Shown here: piece by piece, positions 13,501 to 24,600 of the stretch
Layout of the letters: every line of letters begins with the position of its first letter
How positions within the stretch are numbered: the stretch's first letter is position 1
Origin: Paratinospora sagittata
Lineage: Eukaryota; Streptophyta; Magnoliopsida; Ranunculales; Menispermaceae
Direction: 5' to 3'
Assembly (NCBI GenBank): GCA_035771175.1
Contig: CM069598.1
Span: 13,002,539-13,066,538 of the forward strand
DNA length: 64,000 nt
Program-made: the position numbers and the translations under genes
The notes under the pieces: generated by a model
What the model saw: the letters and a program-made list of their open reading frames with translations, nothing else
What the model was told of the DNA's origin: nothing
Databases searched by the model: none

Positions 13501-14634
13501 CTGAGTTCTGTTGATGTCACTCATGAAATGTCCAAGTCCATTGAAGATAAGAGTCCATTAATTGAAATGCCGGAATCTCTAGCTGATACAACTGTAGGTA
13601 AAGATGTGTGTTCTTTTCCTCCATCAGGTCAGTCTGTTCAGTTTATGGATTTGCTAACTGGGGGCGATTGGCAAAATTCAGAGTCATCTGTTAAAGACAA
13701 GGGAGATGAAGGCAGTTTTACTTATGGTATTATTTCTGAAGATAATTCATATGTTCAGCCGAAAGTATTAACAAATCCTAAGACAGGAACAGGAAGCAAG
13801 AGCGAGATTATGCATGGAAAGGAAGTGAAAACAGTTACAATCCAGAAAACTCAAGTTCATGACACAAATTCAGATCCCATTTCCAACACACACAGCAATG
13901 AAACTTCTTTTCAACAAGAAATACTGGCTCGCAAAAGAAAGGCAGTTTCTCTCAAGCGAGAGGGTAAATTGGTAGAAGCTCGAGAGGAACTACGACAGGC
14001 AAAGCTTTTAGAGAAGAGTCTACAAGAAGACGACCCCCAACCTGATGCAGCTTCTATTGATGTACAGATTTCCATAAATGATACTTCACCTCAGAAAGAT
14101 GATCACAGGAAAGCAAGCCAGGCCACGAAACCCATGACAGGGAGAGACAGGTTCAAGCTGCAACAGGAGTCTCTTGCCCATAAACGTCAGGCACTTAAGC
14201 TGAGAAGGGAAGGTAGAATTGATGAAGCTGAAGCCGAGTTTGAATTGGCTAAGTCTCTGGAGTCTCAATTGGAGGAATCAGCTAGTCATGATTCCTCAAA
14301 AGTTAGTAGTAAGCGGGTCAATGAAACTGAAGCGATGGATGATTTGGGTGTTGAGGACCTTCTTGATCCGCAACTTTTGTCTGCTTTAAAAGCAATTGGT
14401 TTGCAAGATGTTGAAATTGCTCCACAGGTCTCTTCTGAAAGACCAGAAAGTGCAAAACCAAAAATTGGCCAGCCTGAAACTTCTAACCAGGAAAAGAATC
14501 AGCTGGAAGAGCTAATCAAGGCAGAGAAAGTGAAGGCAGTTAACTTGAAACGGGCGGGAAAGCAATCTGAGGCCTTGGATGCCCTTCGACGAGCAAAAAT
14601 GTATGAGAAAAAACTTAATTCTCCTCTTTCATAG
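1571..14634 (+). CDS. FYVE zinc-finger protein with repeated coiled-coil modules (3 exons, 1335 aa)
   Basis: Exons are 1571-1684, 2687-2855 and 10910-14634. Phases 0 and 1 agree with GT-AG sites, and the TAG stop is at 14632-14634. The N-terminus is a full FYVE domain: WVVD (18-21), Cys25/28, HHCRRCGG (39-46), Cys49/52 and RICEPC with Cys70/73. FYVE domains bind phosphatidylinositol-3-phosphate on endosomal or autophagic membranes. The third exon encodes about 1240 residues of charged sequence with nine copies of a helical module of the type KRKALxLRRxGxxxEAxxxLxxAKxLExQLE, alternating with acidic modules ending in DPxLLSQLxxLGW. Plants have a long single-copy FYVE protein of this architecture (the Arabidopsis At1g61690 type, from memory); its role is poorly defined. 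Intron 2 (2856-10909) is swollen by transposons. The reading frame is undamaged, so the gene looks functional. Confidence 0.9.
3172..4234 (-). repeat. 3' LTR of the decayed copia element
   Basis: On the minus strand the LTR begins TGTTGGAAAATGGG directly after the polypurine tract and ends CGAAAATAACA. The terminal ~70 bases (3172-3243) recur at 8729-8800, which identifies the 5' LTR remnant. The candidate left target duplication is AAAGA (3167-3171); the partner is lost. Positions 3530-3790 hold a GC-richer patch with many copies of CCGATC. Confidence 0.75.
8729..8810 (-). repeat. Residual end of the 5' LTR of the decayed copia element
   Basis: This piece begins TGTTATTTTCGTAGTAG on the plus strand, as at 3172, and matches it with scattered differences to about 8800. 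It then runs into gypsy integrase sequence, so nearly 1 kb of the LTR has been lost. Confidence 0.7.
8812..10222 (+). mobile_element. 3' fragment of a Ty3/gypsy chromovirus
   Basis: The plus strand encodes the end of an integrase: [20 protein letters not shown], then [16 protein letters not shown] and [16 protein letters not shown] near 9068, followed by a stop (TGA at 9067-9069). Reading continues in other frames through [20 protein letters not shown] to a linker with [20 protein letters not shown]-terminal chromodomain follows ([20 protein letters not shown], about 9690-9750). Integrase plus chromodomain is the chromovirus signature. From about 9930 the sequence looks like untranslated/LTR DNA, with TATAAATAATGG at about 9941. 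Protease, RT and RNase H are absent. Confidence 0.8.
10231..10646 (-). mobile_element. 5'-truncated LINE tail with target-site duplication
   Basis: A T13 run (10231-10243) is the poly(A) tail read backwards. Minus-strand coding at 10629-10321 contains [19 protein letters not shown] and [15 protein letters not shown], typical of the end of plant L1 ORF2. CTGTCCTCT occurs at 10223-10231 and 10647-10655, flanking the element as a target-site duplication. It lies antisense in FYVE intron 2. Confidence 0.85.
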
Positions 14635-15656
14635 TATAGCTCTCTCAGAATGCTACGTATATCCAACCCTGTTTGGATGATGCATAGTGTAAGTGCATTA
14701 ATTTTACTTCAATTATATTAACAGTTCAAGAGTTGTTCAGGCTGTTTTTCAACTATGCTGGGGGTTGAGGAAGGTCTGACATTATTATTTTTTCCCGTTT
14801 CATGTCTCTACACGAGTATTATTTATATTTCTCGTGGGTCGTGATGCAGGATGATAGATGTTTCTGATTTTAGGCCTTGATTCTAGGTTTGCTGGTTCAT
14901 ATCAGTGATCATGTAGTCAGTGATGCATCTACATGATCACTTGACTACTCTACAACTGAATGAAGCTACCTAATCACCTTTTCACTAGACTACTCTACAA
15001 CTGAATGAAGCTATCTCTTGAGTGTCTTGTATTTCGCTACATGAACATATAGAACATTTTTTTCTTCCTAACTAATCTCTTCTTTTCTTCCTTCACTATT
15101 TATTTTGTTGAGATAGATATTAAATCTTAGAAAGAGATAAAGTGACTAGAATTTAAACTGCAACACTTAATAACAGCTTCAAATAGTTTAGAATCATGAA
15201 CCAATATATAATTTGAAGCAAATAACACGTAACGGACATCAGGAGAAATCCTTTTTTGCATAATCTTTTTAAATGCTGGACTGCAAATCAATTATATGAT
15301 GGAAATGACAAATATAACTAGATGTTTTGGCTGCTCTTCAGGAGACAACAAAACTGCACCAATTCAGGCCCAAAAACAACAAAAGAGATGTACCCAGTAG
15401 TATATCTTAAATTATAAAAGTTCTATGCAGTACTTAAATAACCATCCGCATAACTAAATGTAATAAATACTAGTATATTCTCAATGTCCCAATCATTTTG
15501 ATTTCAATATTCCCCATGATCTTTGCTTTATCTAGTTTTTCAGAGGCTGGTTCTTTCAAAAGACTTCCACGTTCACAAGACCATAGAAATCGAAGTTCTC
15601 TCCAGGAAAAATAGAGAACTATAATTTTACGAACTCCGGCATCTTATTAAGGCTCC
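14635..15656. other. Convergent 3' flanks of the FYVE and RRM genes
   Basis: The FYVE gene ends on the plus strand at 14634 and the RRM gene ends on the minus strand at 15657, so this 1-kb stretch should hold both 3' UTRs. A short direct repeat is visible: CTCTACAACTGAATGAAGCTA occurs near 14948 and 14993 with minor flanking differences. No other gene is seen. Confidence 0.6.
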
Positions 15657-18600
15657 TTAGTATCTGGGAGGAGGTGCACTATTTTCTCCTGGAGGCGGCC
15701 GTGGTGCTCTAGGTCTTGCGTACTCTGCAAAAATAACCCAACCATCGAGAAACTGCAAAAAAAAGAAAAAGAAAAATGTATTAGTACTTCTCTATTATAT
15801 CATCAGTTAGACATAACTCAACAGACCTTTACATAATTTAGGTATATAATATTGTGATATTGCAACATTACTTTCCTGTATAAGTCAGTTGCATGAAAAT
15901 TTGGTTAACTCACCTTGCCATCCATACCCGTTATACCTTCTGCAGCCTCTTCTAAGGTAGCATACCTAACAAAACCGAATCCCTTGGAATACCCATGGAC
16001 AGGGTCTGTCACAACCCGAGCTGCAAATTACAAAGGTTAATTAAGAATCTTGCAGTAACGTGACTTCATGGAGACGTTTTAACAATGACATACCATGGAC
16101 GACTTGACCAAATTTAGCAAAAGCCTCTCTAAGACCTTCGGTTGTAGTGCGCTTGTTAAGCCCTGAAGAAAATAAATATTCATTTGAAAACTGAAGAACT
16201 AACATATTAAGGACAGTCACTGACAGCCATAATTGAGTTTGAGCCATGAAGCAACGGAGTGAGATGGTCTCATAAGAATATAAAAGTTTCGGATCATTAA
16301 GCTGAAAAAAAAAATCGATATTCTGAGAAATGGATGGATGCACATAAAAAAGATGCTTCATGCTTTATTAGCAGTTAAACCATGCACAACACAGCATAAA
16401 CAAACAGCCAGAAAAAAGATGATCTTTTTACCTGATACATTGATAATTCATGTAAAGACCTAAGCATGATATAACTAAAGGAATTGTGTCCGTGCCTACA
16501 GGAGCTAAAAGTATGATGTTTAATCCAACAACATATAGCCTTAAACACAGCTGCATTTACGTGAGATGCATCAATTAGCAAAATAAATTACTGATACTGT
16601 ATATGAAACAATAATTTAAACAATATTGTCACATGGTAACCTAGAAGTATATAATCTTTGTAGGAAAGATTTGATTCAACTCTACAAAACACCAAAAGAT
16701 ATGCAAATTACATCAAATGATATGATCATTAAATCCCATAACCACATTCATTGATAAATAAACGCTTAATTGATAACAAAATCATTTTAATCGCATAGCA
16801 CACACACTGACACACACTTGAATCTTCGGGATAAAAGTTGAAAATTGTCATTGGGTCAAATGAGAAAATTAATTTTTGAGTTTCCTTAGGGATTAGCCCC
16901 TCAAGTGGAGGTCATCTTTACATGGGTCAACCAACAAAATTTCATTCGAAACGTGTTCTTCAATTTGACAATTGATGAAATATTCATTGTCATCACACAT
17001 TATGATTTACTATTTGATAAAGTCAGAAGTATCCGATTTGGTTTGCAAGATATTTTCCATAGCAAGGAAACCATCCTCATTGACAACATCCCCATTGATT
17101 CAACAAAGTGTGAATCTGACTGCTTTGGGTGAAAAATGCATGCCATCCAACCTAATCAAATTATGAGCCAAGTTAAAGAAGAAAATGGATGATCTATAAT
17201 CCATAGACCAATCTTTATTATGTTAAGAAGATGTAGAATACATCACTCTTGCGTTGTTGATCCTCTAGATCATACCATGATCACCATAAGAGTTATCCAC
17301 CGACTTAGTTCCATATTAACTTATGTTACCAGAATTTGGGTATGGCTGTTGGATGCAGGTACATATTTAAAGATTTTTTTTTTTTCTTGAGAGGAAACAT
17401 GGAAACATATATATTAATAAGTAAAGGGAACAAGTCAGATTGAGCATAAGGAAAGCTCAGAGAACAGCAATCACAACAGAAAGTCTCCCAGCAAAAACAA
17501 CCCAGCAAAACAAAATGTTAGAACCAGAAAATCAACAAGAGAACAGAGTAGGAGAAAGTTTGATACGCACTTGTTTTTGCAGGGAGAATCTCTCATTGAA
17601 TTCAAAGATAGCAATGGCCTTTTAAAGCCTTACAAAGTAACCGAAATGGAAAGGCAACAACCCACGATTTTACAGCACCTACAATCGTGGTATTTAACTA
17701 GACTTTAAACTGAACGTGCAACAATTAAATGGACCTGAAAACAAGGAAAATCCTAACAACTTTAACATCCTCCCTTAAACTGAATACCATTGTCATTCAG
17801 TTTACTGCTGGATAAGAACAAACACCCAGCAAACCTCGCAGCTTTAAGAAAACATCAAGCTTCAAAGGCTTTGTAAGAATATCTGCGACTTGCTCATGAG
17901 TTGAACACTGAACCAACTCCACAATTCCCTCCTTCGTAAGATCACGAAGAAAGTGAAAACGAACATCAATGTGCTTGCTACGACCATGCAAAACTGGATT
18001 CTTGGAGAGTTTGATGGCTGATACGTTGTCACAATATAACACTGTAGATTTGCATTGATCATGGTACATTTCTTTTAAAATTCTCCTTAACCAAACAACT
18101 TGACAAGCACTAGATGCTGCAGAAATAAACTCAGCCTCAATGGTGGAAAGGGTGACCACTGGTTGTTTCTTCGAAGACCAAGACACAGCACCTGAACTCA
18201 TCAGAAACACATACCCCGAAGTGCTCTTTCTGTCATCTTGATCACCTGCGTAATCACTATCTGTGTATCCCAGAAGCTCCTGATTTCCTCCCTTCTTGTA
18301 GAACACCCCGAAGCCAATAGTTCCCTTCACATACCTCAATACTCTCTTTGCCGCCTGTAGGTGCATCTCAGTGGGACGCTCCATGTATCTACTGATCAAA
18401 CTCACTATGAATGTCATATCAGGACGTGTAGCAGTCAGGTACATAAGACTTCCTACAATTTGTTTGTAGAGTGTACTGTCTACCCTTACTCCATCTTCGT
18501 CCTTCTTGAGTTTAAACCCAGGAGCTATTGGATTATTCACTGGATTACATTGATCCATTTTGAACCTGTCAAGAACCTCCTGAGCATATTTTCGTTGTCC

Positions 18601-21600
18601 AATGAAAACACCATCTGGCCTTTGCAACACCTCAATACCAAGAAAATACTTCATCTTTCCGAGATCAGTCATCTCAAATTCAATCATCATGGACCGTTTG
18701 AAATCTTTGAACATAACTTCATCATTTCCAGTAAATATGAGATCATCAACATAAAGACAAATAAACAAAATTTTACCTCCATCCGCTGTTTTGATGAACA
18801 AAGTATGTTCATAGGGACACTTCTTGAAACCTTCATTGGAAAAATAAGTCTCTATACGGCTATACCAAGCTCGAGGAGCTTGTTTAAGACCGTACAAGGC
18901 TTTCTTAAGCTTGTACACTTTGTGTTCATGTCCCGTTTTCTCATAGCCAGGAGGTTGTGTGACAAAAACTTCTTCATTTAACTCTCCATGTAGAAAAGCA
19001 GACTTGACGTCTAATTGATAGATCATCCAACCCTTTTGAGCAGCAAGCGAAATCACAACTCGAATGGTGTCTAGCCTAGCCACCGGTGCAAATACCTCAG
19101 CATAGTCTACTCCATACTTTTGACTGTACCCTTTTGCAACGAGTCGCGCCTTGTACTTATCTACTTCTCCATTCTCATTGAGTTTCGTCTTGTAAACCCA
19201 CTTCACCCCAATAACTTTGATGCCAATTGGTAACTCTGTAAGTTCCCACGTATCATTTCTTTCTATTGCCTCGATCTCGGAGTTCATGGCTTGCCTCCAT
19301 TTCTCATTCTTTACTGCATCTTCATAGAATATAGGGTCATTGTCAATGGACAAAGCCAAATAAGCAATGTTTAAGTCTTCTTCCTCAGAGAGACCTTGCC
19401 CACTCTCATAATCTTTCATCCATGCTGGTGGTCTTCGTGTCCGTGCCTCATGGGGTGAGTTCTCATCAATCTCCTCATGAGATGAGTCTTCTTGGGCAAC
19501 ACCATGATCTTCTTGGCCAACACCATGATCCGTTTCTTCACTGTCCTCATTTTCTTCAATACTGCTGGCTTCCGATTCCTCCTCATTGTCACCAACTTCT
19601 GTTCCCTCTCCTTCATCTGTTTCCCACTCAAGGTCAGCCACAATGGCTTCCTTATAACAAGCCTCCCAATCCCAACTTTGATCTTCTTCAAAAACAACAT
19701 CTCGGCTCACAATTATTTTTTGAGAAATCGGGTCAAATAATCTGTAAGCTTTCGACTCGTCACTTACCCCAAAGAATATGCATTTGTGACTCTTGTTGTC
19801 AAGCTTCACTCTTCTGTTATCAGGTACATGAACGTGAGAGAGACATCCAAAAATTCTGAAATGACTCACTGATGGTTTGACTCCATTCCATGCCTCTTCT
19901 GGTGTCTTACTTCTCACAGAAAGTGTGGGGCTTCTATTGAGAATATGCACAGTCCAGTTAACTGCTTCAGGCCAAAATGTTTTTGGAATGTGCTTTCCAG
20001 AAAGCATGTTGCGTACCATGTTCATAATTGTTCGGTTCTTCCTCTCGGCAACTCCGTTTTGCTGGGGAGTGTATGCAGCTGTCAGTTGTCTTCGAATCCC
20101 ATTCACACCACAAAAATTAGTGAATTCTTGTGATGTGAATTCTCCTCCACGATCTGTGCGAAGGGCCCTTATGTATGCTCCTGTTTCTTTTTCGACCCTA
20201 GCTTTATAGTGTTTAAAAACAACAAAAGCCTCACTCTTTTCCACCAAAAAATACACCCAAGTCTTTCGACTGAAATCATCTATGAAAGTGATAAGATACC
20301 TCTTTTTGCTATTTGATGTTGGGTTGATTGGCCCGCAAATATCAGCATGTACTAGCTGAAGAATTCCAGATGCCCTCCATGTGCTTTCCTTTGGGATTGA
20401 GTCTCTTCGTTGTTTACCCACCAAGCAATCTTCACAAACTTTAAGAGGGGCGTTAAACTGTGGCATACCCTCTACCATCTTCTTTTGTTGAAGAACTTTG
20501 AGACCATTCCAGCTTAGGTGCCCATATCGACAGTGCCAAAGTTGGGATTGGTCTGTGATAAGGGAGACAAAACACCTTTGTTCCTTTGACTGAGATCGAG
20601 CAGTGATAATGAACATTCTGTTGTGAGACATGGCAGTTTCAATGATTAAACCCCTCTTTGGATGAAAAATCTTGCAAGTTCCATGTTGCATGAGAACTGC
20701 AAGACCCTTCTCTTGTAGTTGCCCAATGCTCAGTAGGTTGTTCTTCAAGTCTGGCACATAAAACACCTCAGTAATCACGTGCATGATCCCATTTATCTCC
20801 ATTCGAATACTGCCCTTTCCCTGTACTTTCAAGCTTGCGTCATTTCCTAGTTTGACTGAATCCTTGAAGCCTTCATTAAGATCACAGAACAACTCCTTCT
20901 TGCCACACATATGGTTGCTGCACCCTGAATCCAGGAACCATATGTGTGAACTTCTAGCTTTGTTGTCATCCACATAAGCCATGAGCAGCATTTCGTCATT
21001 TGTCTCGGCAAAGTGTGCTTGCTTCTCCTTTTTAGGGCACTCCCATTGAAAATGGCCAAGCCCATGACAATTGTAACACTCAATCGTAGATTTTTCAAAT
21101 CCAGATCGGCCTCGTCCTCTTCCTCTTCCTCTTCCTCGATAAGAGCCACGACCCCCATTCCTTCCTCCTGATAAAGCCTCATTCATGACTTGCAGTGCTT
21201 GTTCATCCACGGTATGCCTACTCATTCGTTGTTCATGAACTAGCAAACTGCTTTGAAGTTCGTCGATGGACAAAATGTCAATATCATTTGACTCCTCAAT
21301 GGAGCACACAACGTAATCAAATTTTGGAGTCATGGAGCTTAAGATCTTCTCAATGACCACTACATCACCCATCTGTTCTCCGTGAATTCTCATCTTGTTG
21401 GCAATGGTGAGAGTTCGTGCAAAGTAATCATTCACCGATTCTCCCACCTTCATGTGAAGCACCTCAAACTCTTTGCGAAGAGCTTGCAGCTGGGCACGTT
21501 TGACTCGGGCCGTGCCTTGATATTTCTGTTTCAAGGAGTCCCAAATATCCTTCGATGTGTCCTTCTTCAAGATTGTCTCCAATATCGATCGATCAATGGC

Positions 21601-24600
21601 TTGAAACAGGTAGTTCTTTGCCTTCAGATCCTTTAGCCTGTGATCCTCGATTGTCTTCTTCTGTACCTCTGTAGGATCCACCCCTTCTGCTGCTGCAGGG
21701 ATCCCAGTTTCCACCAAACCCCAGTATTCCTTGGATCGCAGAAAATTCTCCATGAGCATGCTCCAATGATCATAATGCCCATCGAACTTAGGAATGGCTG
21801 GCTGCACAAAACTGCTTTCACCCGCCATATCGTGAATCCTTCTCACTGAACTCGTGTTTGCTTAGAGACTTTTGATCAGGCCCCGTGGTGGTGCTCTGAT
21901 ACCAAATGTTAGAACCAGAAAATCAACAAGAGAACAGAGTAGGAGAAAGTTTGATACGCACTTGTTTTTGCAGGGAGAATCTCTCATTGAATTCAAAGAT
22001 AGCAATGGCCTTTTAAAGCCTTACAAAGTAACCGAAATGGAAAGGCAACAACCCACGATTTTACAGGACCTACAATCGTGGTATTTAACTAGACTTTAAA
22101 CTGAACGTGCAACAATTAAATGGACCTGAAAACAAGGAAAATCCTAACAACTTTAACACAAAATACACAATAAGGAAGTTACACTAAAGCATTCCAACTC
22201 CTATTCCTAACTTAGAGGCACTAATCCAAGAAGCCGCTGTATAATTAAAAGATTCCACCACCTGATCCGCAGTTTGAAAAGTGTTCTTGAAAATTCTACA
22301 ATTTCTCTCACACCAAATAGATCATATGACAGCAATAAAGACACTGCTCCCAACGTCCTTGCACCTCCTATTAATCCTGTCAACATAGTTAAACAGAAAA
22401 CACTGCTCACAGGAAGGGGGCTGAAAACTTCTCAGGTAGAATTCTTTCCCATTCGCATCAGACCTGAGAAGAGAAAACACATCTGAAGAACATGTGATCC
22501 ATCGATTCCTGATCCTGAAAGCATAGCACACAGCATTGGAAGAAAGACAAAAGTTGGGCAAGCATTTTTGCATTAGGTCTTGCGTGCAGATTCTATTAAG
22601 TGCAACAAGCCAACCAAACACTCTTATTCTATTTGGAATTGGAACTTTCCAGATGTGACGGCAAAATGAAGGGTTTGGTGGGATAAAGGAATCTGTTAAA
22701 TGGTTAAAAAAGGACTGACAAGAATAGGAACCTGATTTGTCAAGGGACCAAAGGAAAGAGTCTTGTGTAGAAGGGGATAAATTAACAGTCTCTAATCTGG
22801 ATAATAGGGAGTAAATTTCTGCTTCCTCCCTATGGGTTAGGTTTCTTGGAAAATGTAAATCCCAAGTTGTGTGTTGTAGGGGGGTGGCAGGGGAAAGGCT
22901 TATGAAATGGTTAATGGGGGCATTGGGGCAATTGGAAAGGCGAAAGAGGGGGAAAGAGTGGCGGAGGGGGACTGTCGCCACACCAGGTGTCTTCCCAAAA
23001 GTGAATGGACTGGCCATTACCACCTTTAGGATAAATGTGAGTCAAGAAAATAGGATACAAGCTCGAAATGTACTTCCATGGGTTTCTATGAGTTACATGA
23101 GAGGCACAACCAGATTCCCTTCTAGATAAATAGCGCCCATATTTACTTTGAATGACCTGGACCCATAATGCCTCATTCTCCTTCATGAACCGCCACAACC
23201 ACTTTGCTCCAAGGACCTTATTCCTTATCTTAATGTTACCAATGCCGAGACCACCAAGAGTGAGGTTTTTGAACATTCTTCCAGCTAACCAGATGAAAAC
23301 TTCTTCCACCATCTGCCCCATTCCAAAAGAAAGACCTCATCATTTTATTAAGCTTGGAGATCACTGTAGCTGGGATTTTGAATAGCCACATAACGTAATT
23401 GGGTAACGCCATGAGCACAAATTTGATAAGTACAAGTCTACCCCCTCTAGATAAGAAGCTCCTCCTCCACCCACTTAGTCTCTTCTCCCCCTTGGACGCA
23501 ACTGGGTCCCAAAAACTCTCCTTTAAAGGATTAACCTCCAAAGGGAGGCCAAGTTAGGAAAGTGGCCAACTTCCCACATCACATCCAATCTTAGTTGCAA
23601 GGCTTCCAACTTCATTAAGGTCCATGTTAATACCAACAAGTTGACTCTTAGCCATGATGATCCTCAAACCAGAAATTTTGCAAAAGCAATGAAGAACCTT
23701 CAATAAGTGCATAATGTTCTCCTTCGCCCCTTGAAGGAGAAAGAGAGTATCATCTACATACTGCAAGTGAGAGACCTCCACTCTGTCCTTGCCAACAGAG
23801 AAACCACGAACAACATCGTATTGGGTAGCTTTTTGGACAAGACTCCCCAACACATCTGCTACTAAAGTAAAAAGGAAAGGAGATAGAGGGTCTCCTTGTC
23901 GAAGACCTCTACTGGCATCAAATTTATCCCTTGGCCAGCCATTGATGATGATAGAATAGTTGACCGAGCTAACACAACCATAAATCCATCTTCTCCATTT
24001 TTTCCCCATACCTTTGTTGAGCATAGCATGATCAAGGAAGTCCCAATCCACTGTATCATAAGCCTTGGCGAAGTCCGCCTTAAACACCACACCTTTTTTC
24101 TTCAAACTACAATACTCTTCCATTGCCTCATTGGCAATAAGGACTGCATCTAAAATTTATCGGTCTTGGATGAAGGCCAATTGAGAGACACCAATGGTAG
24201 TATGAAGGACACTTCGAAGCCTATTAGCTAGGACCTTAGCAATGATTTTGTAAAGGCTCGTGACCAGACTTATAGGCTGAAAATCAGATACTTTTGCAGA
24301 ATTGATCTTCTTTGGTATAAGGCAGATGTAGGTCTTGTAAGTCATGTTAATGATCCCATGTTCATGAAACTCCTCCATAACCTTCATAATGTCCCCCTTT
24401 AACATGTAACGCAATTTTTGGTAAAAGAGCATGGTAAAGCCGTCTGGACCCCGGGCCTTGCTACCTTCACAATTGAAGACTGCCCGTTTGACTTCCTCCT
24501 CCTCAAAAGGCCTCTCAAGAAAGTTGTTGCATCAGAATTAATTGGTCTCCAATCAATTGCTTCAATGCCCCATGTGGTTTGTTCTAGTGTCGCGAACAAA

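Larger units (their letters stand above)
17516..22158 (-). mobile_element. Complete, very young Ty1/copia retrotransposon
   Basis: Two 252-bp LTRs (17516-17767 and 21907-22158) start TGTTAGAACC and end TTTAACA on the plus strand. They differ at one base (C at 17676, G at 22067). The insertion is flanked by the 5-bp duplication CAAAA (17511-17515, 22159-22163). On the minus strand the 5' LTR is followed by the primer site TGGTATCAGAGC (21893-21904), complementary to initiator tRNA-Met. A purine tract AAGGGAGGA (17768-17776) precedes the 3' LTR. The single gag-pol frame is open throughout. It sits in the 3' UTR of a dead LINE inside RRM intron 1, in the same orientation as that gene. All parts needed for autonomous movement appear present. 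Confidence 0.95.

Noticed and set aside
18361..18981. 206-codon plus-strand open frame
   Set aside because: It is antisense to the intact copia RT/RNase H coding sequence and reads as a shadow.
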